Source: Treponema sp. (GTDB lineage: Bacteria > Spirochaetota > Spirochaetia > Treponematales > Treponemataceae). Taken from it: a DNA stretch of 6,861 nucleotides. Below are positions 1-5,152 of this stretch, piece by piece. The DNA lies in NCBI GenBank assembly GCA_016297415.1, contig JAEDGQ010000095.1, positions 1 through 6,861 of the forward strand. The letters run 5' to 3'. How positions within the stretch are numbered: position 1 is the first letter of the stretch; each line of letters begins with the position of its first letter. The position numbers and the translations under genes are program-made. The notes beneath the pieces are model-generated. The model was not told the DNA's origin. It did not search any database and saw only the letters and a program-made list of their open reading frames with translations.

Positions 1-59
1 CTATTCAAATGGTGTTTGTAAATTCAGTCTTTATGGGACTTTTTCAGTGGCCTCATAAT

Positions 60-78
60 GTGTCGGACAGCTTTTTTT
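60..78 (+). repeat. possible right-end remnant of the intergenic inverted-repeat family
   Basis: GGACAGC at 65-71 followed by seven T (72-78) matches the right ends of the two full elements in this window (GGACAGCCC plus T-run at 2042-2057, GGACAGCCTC at 4336-4345). No matching GGGCTGTCC left end lies between base 1 and this point, so any partner would be off the window or lost. The match is only seven bases plus the T-run and could be chance. The rest of 1-131 holds no gene I can support: a short reading frame open at the left edge ends at 56-58 and another at 117-119, neither with recognisable protein sequence. Confidence 0.25.
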
Positions 79-93
79 ATGGTTTGTTTTTAA

Positions 94-122
94 TTGAATC
101 AAACTGTCTTTTGTGGTAAATT
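94..122 (+). promoter_or_regulatory. candidate sigma-70 promoter with extended -10, giving a very short leader
   Basis: TTGAAT (94-99) is followed after 17 bases by TAAATT (117-122), preceded by TG at 114-115, which gives an extended -10 (TGG-TAAATT). A start site about 7 bases downstream falls near 129, only about three bases before the ATG at 132. That ATG has no Shine-Dalgarno, so the transcript may be leaderless or nearly so. This is inferred from consensus matches only. Confidence 0.4.
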
Positions 123-131
123 AAGTTATCG

Positions 132-1049
132 ATGATTTTTGAATTAACCGATTCTCTTTGTGCAGAAATTCTGCATGCAATGGATAATCAGCAGCAGACT
201 TTTGTTTTAGATGCAGAAAAGCTTAAAACAGTTCAGATTGATTGTGCCTCTGATTTTGATACGGTTGATGAAGAAAATATTTATTCGCTGCCGCTCTGGG
301 ATAGTGCAGACGGCTACAACCTGCTTGAATCTTTTATTAATAAGTACAAAGGCGTTAAGGCTTATGGTGAACTGAAACAGGTTCTGGCAGAAGGCAGGGG
401 GGTATTTAAGAATTTTAAGAACACATTAAAAAAGTACCCTGAAATTGAACGCAGATTTCATTCTTACAAAACAAAAAAAATGAATGAGCGTATCATTGAA
501 TGGTACAATGCACTCCGTGAATCATGGGGTCTTGAAAATCTGGAACAGGATTTTGATGAATACGATGATCTTGTTACTGAAGACTTTTCTTTCCGGGCAT
601 ACAATCACCTTATGGACAGTGAGTATGTGGCTAAAGAAGTCAGTGCCTTTAAGGAAGAATTAAAACATCAGTTTGCCGGTGAATTAGGCGAGACTATGTC
701 TGCTTTTATGACTGGTCCCAATTTTAATACAGAGTGTCTGAAAAACGAAAGTGTGAGCGGTGTTGTATGCCACACTTTTACAGACGAATTTGCCGGTTGT
801 ATTTTATATTCTTACCTTGAGTCCTTACCACAGAAAGCAGCTTTTTTAACAGCACTTTTTGTAAATCAGAATTACCGTGGACTTGGAATTGCAAAAGAAC
901 TTTTAGAACAATGCTTTTCAAGCTTAGAAAAAGACGGAATTCACTTTTTTATTATTTCAAATTCAATTGTACCCGGAATGCTGGAATCACATTTGACCCG
1001 TTTGGGCTTTAAGAAAAATGATTTTGCATACGTGGGAACATTAAATTAA
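132..1049 (+). CDS. UPF0158 domain fused to a GNAT N-acetyltransferase domain
   Basis: A 305-residue protein with two recognisable parts. Residues 1 to about 135 resemble the UPF0158 family, whose function is unknown: the acidic start, then D-G-Y-N-L-L-E-S-F (60-68), the family's most typical block E-G-R-G-V-F-K-N-F-K (87-96), and Y-P-E-I...E-W-Y (102-125). An acidic linker and a helical stretch follow (about 136-195). Residues about 200-305 look like a GNAT domain: a strand A-A-F-L-T-A-L-F-V, the acetyl-CoA loop N-Y-R-G-L-G-I-A (247-254), a helix, and the C-terminal L-G-F (291-293) seen in many GNATs. The acetylated substrate cannot be told from sequence. No Shine-Dalgarno precedes the ATG, but the UPF0158 homology begins here and a promoter-like extended -10 sits just upstream. 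The next gene starts 27 nt later, so the two are probably co-transcribed. GNAT assignment is firm; the UPF0158 call rests on recalled family motifs. Confidence 0.8.
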   Translation: MIFELTDSLCAEILHAMDNQQQTFVLDAEKLKTVQIDCASDFDTVDEENIYSLPLWDSADGYNLLESFINKYKGVKAYGELKQVLAEGRGVFKNFKNTLKKYPEIERRFHSYKTKKMNERIIEWYNALRESWGLENLEQDFDEYDDLVTEDFSFRAYNHLMDSEYVAKEVSAFKEELKHQFAGELGETMSAFMTGPNFNTECLKNESVSGVVCHTFTDEFAGCILYSYLESLPQKAAFLTALFVNQNYRGLGIAKELLEQCFSSLEKDGIHFFIISNSIVPGMLESHLTRLGFKKNDFAYVGTLN

Positions 1050-1076
1050 GCCTTTTTTTGACTAAGGAGTATTACT

Positions 1077-1889
1077 ATGGCTTTTAACAAACGTAATAAT
1101 GAACTTAATATGGAACAGGTTGCTGCATTCCTTAAAGATGCTGTAACAAAGGTTGAATCAAACCCGGAACTTTATGAAGAACTTAAGAAAGTTTTCAAGA
1201 AAAACGTTTCATTTACACGCCGTTCATACGTTGCGGCTTATCTTTTGAAATGTTCAAGTGGTGCTATCTATCACTTTAACCCAAATAGACCAAATCGCGA
1301 AGATCGTACAAACCGCCGTGAAGAACGCCGTAACCGTTACGAAGAACGCTCTAACCGTGATGAAAATACTGAAGAATCAAGAGAACGTTTTCAGCGGGTA
1401 GAAATCGACGAAGAAAATGCAGTTTCAATTTTCGTTGGAATCGGTCGTAACCGCCGTGTATTTGCAAGAGATATTGTTGGTCTTTTTGTAAGTGTTGCAG
1501 GTCTTGACCGCGACCGCATCGGCAAAATCAAGATTCTCGCTAACTACTCATTTGTTCAGGTCTTTAAAGAAGATGGTGACAAAGTTATTTCTGCACTTAA
1601 CGGATATGAATATCGTGGTCGCAAACTTATGGTTAACTTCTCAAATGAAGGTGCTTCGGCTGACGAAAATGAAGTTTCTCCAGAAGAATACATTAACAAC
1701 GAAAGAGTGCCGGATGTAGAAAATACTTCTGCTCCAATCGTTGACAGCTTTACAGCTACAAACTCTTATACTGTTGCTCAGCAGGCTGCTTTTGCAAAAC
1801 AAATGGAAAAAGCTCCTGTAGAACTCACTGATGAAGAAATCCTTGCTATGCGTGCTCCACGCTCAAGTTCTACAGCTGACATTCAGTAA
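1077..1889 (+). CDS. DbpA-type RNA-binding domain protein without helicase
   Basis: A 270-residue cytoplasmic protein. Residues 1-65 are a helical N-terminal region of unknown function. Residues about 69-107 are strongly Arg/Asn/Glu-rich with N-R-x-x-E-R repeats. Residues about 114-190 match the RRM-like C-terminal domain of the DEAD-box helicase DbpA: I-F-V-G-I-G-R-N-R (118-126), D-I-V-G-L-F (132-137), D-R-I-G-K-I-K-I-L-A-N-Y-S-F-V-Q-V (146-162), and G-R-K-L-M-V-N (181-187). In DbpA this domain binds hairpin 92 of 23S rRNA. Here no helicase motifs are present, so an RNA-binding role, perhaps on rRNA or mRNA, is inferred. The C-terminal tail (191-270) is acidic and low in complexity. A strong Shine-Dalgarno AAGGAG (1064-1069) lies 7 nt before the ATG. 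Arginine codons are mostly CGT/CGC, unlike the AT-rich neighbours, as expected for a well-expressed gene. Confidence 0.85.
   Translation: MAFNKRNNELNMEQVAAFLKDAVTKVESNPELYEELKKVFKKNVSFTRRSYVAAYLLKCSSGAIYHFNPNRPNREDRTNRREERRNRYEERSNRDENTEESRERFQRVEIDEENAVSIFVGIGRNRRVFARDIVGLFVSVAGLDRDRIGKIKILANYSFVQVFKEDGDKVISALNGYEYRGRKLMVNFSNEGASADENEVSPEEYINNERVPDVENTSAPIVDSFTATNSYTVAQQAAFAKQMEKAPVELTDEEILAMRAPRSSSTADIQ
1293..1373 (+). repeat. in-frame tandem repeat coding N-R-x-x-E-R-x heptads
   Basis: Three consecutive 21-bp units (1311-1331, 1332-1352, 1353-1373) each begin AACCG and encode N-R-R-E-E-R-R, N-R-Y-E-E-R-S and N-R-D-E-N-T-E; an 18-bp precursor unit at 1293-1310 encodes N-R-E-D-R-T. They form the charged linker before the RNA-binding domain of the enclosing gene. 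Being in frame with a 7-codon period, they could change in number between strains without breaking the gene. Confidence 0.7.
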
Positions 1890-1909
1890 TTTTAACTGAC
1901 AAAGAAGGA

Positions 1910-2051
1910 GGGGCTGTCCAATAAGTAATGACTGTAGCGGTCATTGAGCCTGTCGAAATGACCATTGCACTAAATATGGTGGTTTCGACAGGTGGTTCCT
2001 GAGCCTGTCGAAGGGCTCAACCACCGCAAGTTGAACTTTTAGGACAGCCCT
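1910..2051. mobile_element. 142-bp MITE-like inverted-repeat element, copy 1
   Basis: The left end GGGGCTGTCCAATAAG (1910-1925) and right end CTTTTAGGACAGCCCT (2036-2051) are inverted repeats, 13 of 16 matching, including a perfect 9-bp GGGCTGTCC/GGACAGCCC. Inside are nested hairpins: AATGAC(1927-1932)/GTCATT(1940-1945); alternatively GGTCATT(1939-1945)/AATGACC(1957-1963); GGTGGTT(1978-1984)/AACCACC(2019-2025), which encloses TCGACAGG(1985-1992)/CCTGTCGA(2004-2011). It contains no ORF of note and no obvious target-site duplication. A second copy in the same orientation lies at 4205-4345. The size, terminal inverted repeats and lack of coding capacity fit a non-autonomous element or a REP/MITE-like dispersed repeat; the parent transposase is not visible here. 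Confidence 0.7.
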
Positions 2052-2057
2052 TTTTTT
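1911..2057 (+). terminator. possible terminator formed by the ends of repeat copy 1
   Basis: The perfect 9-bp outer stem (1911-1919 with 2042-2050) is followed directly by seven T (2051-2057), which can also pair with the purine run at 1904-1910. This is what a plus-strand intrinsic terminator for the preceding RNA-binding protein gene would look like, except that the stem closes a loop of about 120 nt with its own internal hairpins. No other terminator follows the stop at 1887-1889. Confidence 0.4.
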
Positions 2058-2070
2058 AGTGGAAATAAAT

Positions 2071-2763
2071 ATGGTGAAAATAATTCATACAGGACCTTTT
2101 GGTGTTAACACTCTTATTGTAAATCTTTCGGGCAATAAAGTTTTTATTGTGGATCCTGCCTGTTGTGAACTCTGCGGTGATGAAAAATCAGTTTCTGCAT
2201 ATATTGAAGCTAATAGGCTTGAGGTGGCTGCTATTGTTCTGACTCACGGCCATTTTGATCATATTGCCGGCTTAAATTTTCTCCATAAAGTTTATGGTTC
2301 TGCACCTGTTATGATTCATAAAAATGATTCTAACAGACTGGGCCCTGATGCAGGAATTATTCACAGCAGGGAATTAAGTTATATGGGATTTGAAGCTTTT
2401 ATACCTGCTGTCAGTTCTCTTCCTCCTGCAGACTGTTATCTGGAAGAAGGCAAATCTCTTTTCCAGTGCCTGCCTGTAGAGAAACACCCCGGGCTGGAAG
2501 ATGTAAGAGAAGCTCTTTCAGACTGGAAGATTCTTTATACTCCGGGACATACATCAGGCTGTATTTGTCTTCATAATAAAAAAGAAAAGATTTTAATCAG
2601 CGGTGATACTCTGTTTTATGGTTCCTGGGGACGTACTGATCTTGGTGGAAGTGAAAAAGATATTCAGGAAAGCTTGAAACGGTTGAGAAAAGAGATTCCG
2701 GAAGACACTCTTGTTTATCCTGGCCATGATATGACGGGATTTAAAATGAGTGATAATTATTAA
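2071..2763 (+). CDS. metallo-beta-lactamase-fold hydrolase, glyoxalase II-like
   Basis: A 230-residue cytoplasmic hydrolase of the metallo-beta-lactamase fold, in the glyoxalase II/YcbL-like group. Numbered from the ATG at 2071, all dinuclear metal ligands are present: T-H-G-H-F-D-H (His59, His61, Asp63, His64), His160 in T-P-G-H-T-S-G, Asp179 in S-G-D-T-L-F, and His219 in Y-P-G-H-D. The block G-R-T-D-L-G-G-S is typical of YcbL-like members, which hydrolyse thioesters such as S-D-lactoylglutathione; the actual substrate is unknown. Residues about 90-150 form a longer insert than in the smallest members. An in-frame GTG at 2059 would add four residues, but the family normally begins at the K-I-I-H-T-G-P-F strand and GGA (2061-2063) is better spaced for 2071. 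The stop overlaps that of the convergent phosphoesterase gene. Confidence 0.85.
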   Translation: MVKIIHTGPFGVNTLIVNLSGNKVFIVDPACCELCGDEKSVSAYIEANRLEVAAIVLTHGHFDHIAGLNFLHKVYGSAPVMIHKNDSNRLGPDAGIIHSRELSYMGFEAFIPAVSSLPPADCYLEEGKSLFQCLPVEKHPGLEDVREALSDWKILYTPGHTSGCICLHNKKEKILISGDTLFYGSWGRTDLGGSEKDIQESLKRLRKEIPEDTLVYPGHDMTGFKMSDNY

Positions 2764-3356
2764 TCTATTGTAAAAAACTGACAGTCACACTGAGGACTGT
2801 CTTTTTTTATTGTAAGAACACAGCAGGATTTTAGGCTTCCCTGACGGGGACGGGTACAGCTTCCTGGGTTTATAAGAAGAACATTGTCCTGAACTTTGCA
2901 GTAAGGTACATGAGTATGTCCGAAAATTGCAATCTGACATCTCTGAATTTTTGCTTCCTGAATGAGCTCAGAAACACCGTATCCGGCACCAAAAAGATGT
3001 CCGTGGGTAAGAAATATTTTTTTTCCTGCAGCTTCTACAATCTTAAAATCTTCAACAGAAAGCCGGGAGATTTTGTCTGTTGCCAGCTGAATTGAGTAGT
3101 CGTCACCATTGCCTCTGGCGAAGAAAACACATGCCGGCATAAATTTGTGCTGCTGGTCCTGATGAAAATCTTCTTCCATAAGTGAAACAAGATCTTCCAT
3201 GCCGTCACCGCAAAAAAGAAGGGCAGCACAGTCTGAACCGAATTTTTTTATTGCCTGTTCAAGGTTTTCTTTTGAACCGTGACTGTCTGAGATAATTAAA
3301 ATTTTAGCTGAGTCTGTTTTTTCAAGTGTCTGAAAAGCAGTTGTCTTAAAAAGCAT
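2760..3356 (-). CDS. YfcE/MJ0936-type metallophosphoesterase
   Basis: A 198-residue cytoplasmic phosphodiesterase of the calcineurin-like superfamily. Metal-binding motifs appear in order: D-S-H (Asp24, His26), G-D (50-51), G-N (82-83), H-G-H (118-120) and G-H-T-H (146-149), followed by N-P-G-S (163-166) typical of the YfcE group. Family members hydrolyse phosphodiesters with Mn2+ or similar metals; the natural substrate is often unknown. The first 17 residues precede the usual first beta strand and have no homology I recognise, but there is no better start. The ATG shares its A with the stop of the upstream lipoprotein gene (TAATG, 1-nt overlap) and has no clear Shine-Dalgarno, so translation is probably coupled. 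The last codons contain a terminator-like hairpin, and the stop (2762-2760) overlaps that of the convergent hydrolase. Confidence 0.85.
   Translation of the reverse strand: MLFKTTAFQTLEKTDSAKILIISDSHGSKENLEQAIKKFGSDCAALLFCGDGMEDLVSLMEEDFHQDQQHKFMPACVFFARGNGDDYSIQLATDKISRLSVEDFKIVEAAGKKIFLTHGHLFGAGYGVSELIQEAKIQRCQIAIFGHTHVPYCKVQDNVLLINPGSCTRPRQGSLKSCCVLTIKKDSPQCDCQFFTID
2772..2808. terminator. bidirectional intrinsic terminator within the 3' coding end of the convergent gene
   Basis: GACAGTC (2780-2786) and GACTGTC (2795-2801) form a 7-bp stem with an 8-nt loop, flanked by six A (2772-2777) and seven T (2802-2808). For the hydrolase gene on the plus strand it lies 8 nt after the stop and is well placed. 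On the minus strand the same hairpin would act about ten bases before the phosphoesterase stop codon (2762-2760). Confidence 0.75.
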
Positions 3357-4153
3357 TATTCAAAAATAAAATGGTTTACAGACTGCAAGCCTGTTTCACT
3401 ATCAAAGTAAGGTTTAATCTTTTTCTGTCTGCCTGCAAGTTTCTGAACGAACGCCTGAAGGTTTTTATCCTGCGGTACAGGGCCACGCTGATTTATCATT
3501 GACTGAACACTATTTAGGAGAAGTGTTGAAACTTCGTATGGCACATAGTCAGCTGCTTCTTCTGTAATACCGGCTGTCTGAAGAAAATCCAGGACAAAAT
3601 CTGAAGTTGATTCTGAGCCGAGAATATCATCCTGTGGAAAGAAAGAATAAACAGGATAAGTTCTTTTATTGCCTGTTTCATCATTTGCTTCTTCTTTGTC
3701 TTCAAGTCTTGCAATTGCGTTACAAAGACCTTCTGGCGCTCCGATTGTAATCAGTCCTGCAAGTTTTTTATCTTCAAGAACGGAGTAAAGATTGCTGAGA
3801 CGAACTTTACCTGCAACCATAAAATCCTGGGGGTATACCATTACTTTGATAAGACCGCTTGTTTCTTCAGTTTCAAGCCCATAATTAAGATAAAGAAGCT
3901 GAGTTAAAGAAGATACTGTAGCTTCATCGTTATAACTGTGGCCAAGAACTACTGCGATTGTTTTGTCTGAAATATATGAGGCAGTTGCCCCATTAAGATG
4001 TTTAAGTTTAACTGCAGTTTTTGACGGAGGAACTGTTGTTCCCGGCTTTTGTGCAGATTCCGCAGGTGTTATGTTTTTATTTTTGTTTTTTGAGCAGCTT
4101 GAGAAAGTGAAAAAAAGTGCAGCTGTTAAAGTTATAATGATAAGCTTTTTCAT
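3356..4153 (-). CDS. predicted lipoprotein, possibly with a periplasmic-binding-like fold
   Basis: A 265-residue protein with a lipoprotein signal peptide: M-K-K, a hydrophobic stretch (4-16), then F-S-S-C with the lipidated Cys at 20. Serine at the -1 position is a relaxed lipobox of the kind accepted in spirochaetes. A charged Lys/Asn and Pro/Thr tether follows (21-50). The mature part has alternating strands and helices: T-I-A-V-V-L-G-H (65-72), L-I-K-V-M-V-Y-P-Q-D-F-M (101-112), K-L-A-G-L-I-T-I-G-A-P-E-G-L (130-143) and Y-P-V-Y-S-F-F-P (166-173). This pattern is like type 1 periplasmic-binding folds and vaguely recalls DUF3798 proteins, but this is weak and from memory. No Shine-Dalgarno precedes the ATG; an extended -10 ends seven bases upstream. 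It overlaps the phosphoesterase gene by 1 nt. Lipoprotein nature is firm, function unknown. Confidence 0.75.
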   Translation of the reverse strand: MKKLIIITLTAALFFTFSSCSKNKNKNITPAESAQKPGTTVPPSKTAVKLKHLNGATASYISDKTIAVVLGHSYNDEATVSSLTQLLYLNYGLETEETSGLIKVMVYPQDFMVAGKVRLSNLYSVLEDKKLAGLITIGAPEGLCNAIARLEDKEEANDETGNKRTYPVYSFFPQDDILGSESTSDFVLDFLQTAGITEEAADYVPYEVSTLLLNSVQSMINQRGPVPQDKNLQAFVQKLAGRQKKIKPYFDSETGLQSVNHFIFE

Positions 4154-4160
4154 AGAAATG

Positions 4161-4169
4161 ATTTTACCA
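4161..4169 (-). promoter_or_regulatory. candidate extended -10 for the lipoprotein gene
   Basis: Read on the minus strand, TGG-TAAAAT (4169 to 4161) is a good extended -10, five of six bases matching TATAAT. No convincing -35 is seen 17 bases upstream. A start site about seven bases on would coincide with the ATG at 4153, so the mRNA may be leaderless, which fits the absence of a ribosome-binding site. Confidence 0.4.
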
Positions 4170-4204
4170 AATTTAGTTTATTGTGAGTAGTAATATATAA
4201 AAAA

Positions 4205-4345
4205 GGGGATGACCCAAAAGTAATGAGTGTAGCGCTCATTGAGCCCTTCGACAGGCTCAGGAACCACTCATCGAAATGACTGCTACACTAAATGTGGGGT
4301 TTCGATAAACTCAACCACCGTAATGCAAACTTATTGGACAGCCTC
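4205..4345. mobile_element. 141-bp MITE-like inverted-repeat element, copy 2
   Basis: This element aligns with copy 1 (1910-2051) in the same orientation. The left end GGGGATGACCCAAAAG (4205-4220) and right end CTTATTGGACAGCCTC (4330-4345) are degenerate inverted repeats, 11 of 16 matching; the right end read in reverse matches the left end of copy 1 at 15 of 16. Shared blocks are the loop TGTAGCG (4228-4234) in its hairpin, the core beginning TCGAAATGAC, CACTAAAT, GGTTTCGA, and CTCAACCACCG. Internal hairpins are AATGAG(4222-4227)/CTCATT(4235-4240), GAGCC(4241-4245)/GGCTC(4254-4258) and GTGTAGC(4227-4233)/GCTACAC(4282-4288). It fills most of the 225-bp gap between the FecR-domain gene and the lipoprotein gene. 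On the minus strand it is followed by six T (4204-4199), so it may help end the FecR-operon transcript, though the outer stem is weak. Confidence 0.7.
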
Positions 4346-4378
4346 TTTTGTTTCAGGATATATTTTTTAATAGGTTTA

Positions 4379-5134
4379 TTATTGCTGGTCTGTAAGGTCT
4401 TCAATTGTAACGGTTACATTTATAGAAGCTGAACCTTTTTTTGTAACTTCAGCTTCATTTGAAACTGCCGGAATTCCACCGATGTTTGTAGAATCAGATT
4501 TTGCATTGTCCTTAGGAGTAATGATTGAATTTTTTTTGAATACTGTTTTCTGACTTTTTCTGTTAAGTGTTGAGCCTGCTCCCAGTTCTCCGTCTGAGAT
4601 TGCTTCATCACTTCCTTCTGCTGCGATTTCTGGTTTTGCAATAGTTTTATTTTTTGAACTTGCAGTTACACCATCGTAACCTGCAACTGTAGTTGTGTTT
4701 CCAAATCCGTTTGTTACACCAAAAATTGTACCCCGTACAGACGCAGTTGCAACCGGTGAACGTACTGTAAAGCCTACACGACGGTCTTCTGTTTTCTTAA
4801 CATCAGATTTAAGGGAACCTGTATCAAGGAACAGACGAGTTTCGTCTTTGTCACCTTTTGATGCCAGCTGTTCAATTGTGATGCGTGACAGAGGGGAAAC
4901 TGTTACAGTTGTATTTTTAATTTTCAGAATGAGTTCAGACTTAAATCCTGTCTGAATAACATCACCCTTTTCGATGATGCTTCCAATCTTTAATGGAGTC
5001 CATGAAGTTCCTTTCATTACCTCAGTTTTTCCTTTTGTGGAAAGGACTGTAGCCTGCATGTTTGATGCACTTGCAGCTGTTATTGCTGCTGCCATAACAA
5101 GTGAAGCGATTATTTTCTTAACTGACATTTTCAT
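4379..5134 (-). CDS. secreted FecR-domain protein
   Basis: A 251-residue exported protein. Residues 4-24 form a signal peptide (K-K, hydrophobic A/I-rich core, A-S-A-S), with cleavage likely around 24-28. Residues about 30-140 are a FecR domain: W-T-P-L-K-I-G-S-I-I-E-K-G-D-V-I-Q-T-G (45-63), the L-I-L-K-I-K strand, V-S-P-L-S-R-I-T-I-E (79-88), G-S-L-K-S-D-V (106-112) and the hallmark S-P-V-A-T-A-S-V-R-G-T-I-F (126-138). In FecR itself this kind of domain passes an iron-siderophore signal to an anti-sigma system, but in many bacteria stand-alone secreted versions exist with unknown roles; no sigma factor or TonB receptor is nearby here. The C-terminal part (160-251) is Ser/Thr/Lys-rich and probably flexible. 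A strong GGAGG (5147-5143) sits 8 nt before the ATG, 18 nt after the outer-membrane protein gene. It is the last gene of the operon. Confidence 0.85.
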   Translation of the reverse strand: MKMSVKKIIASLVMAAAITAASASNMQATVLSTKGKTEVMKGTSWTPLKIGSIIEKGDVIQTGFKSELILKIKNTTVTVSPLSRITIEQLASKGDKDETRLFLDTGSLKSDVKKTEDRRVGFTVRSPVATASVRGTIFGVTNGFGNTTTVAGYDGVTASSKNKTIAKPEIAAEGSDEAISDGELGAGSTLNRKSQKTVFKKNSIITPKDNAKSDSTNIGGIPAVSNEAEVTKKGSASINVTVTIEDLTDQQ

Positions 5135-5152
5135 TATCCATTCCTCCCGAAA

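Noticed and set aside
1..119. Reading frames open at the left edge (ending at 58 and 119)
   Set aside because: They are short and of unrecognisable composition; one frame (37-80) reads D-F-F-S-G-L-I, faintly like a transposase tail, but it is interrupted by a stop at 19-21 and cannot be supported.
1492..1719. Plus-strand ORF of 75 codons inside the DbpA-type gene
   Set aside because: It lies in another frame within a well-supported gene, has no ribosome-binding site and its composition is that of a shadow frame.
2059..2070. GTG at 2059 as start of the hydrolase gene
   Set aside because: It adds four residues with no homology, sits directly after the T-run and has no ribosome-binding site; the ATG at 2071 agrees with the usual family start.
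1910..4345. CRISPR array or riboswitch interpretation of the GAGCCTGTCGAAGGGCTC repeats
   Set aside because: There is no regular repeat-spacer periodicity and no cas gene. The repeats belong to two discrete inverted-repeat elements, and no known riboswitch core is recognisable.
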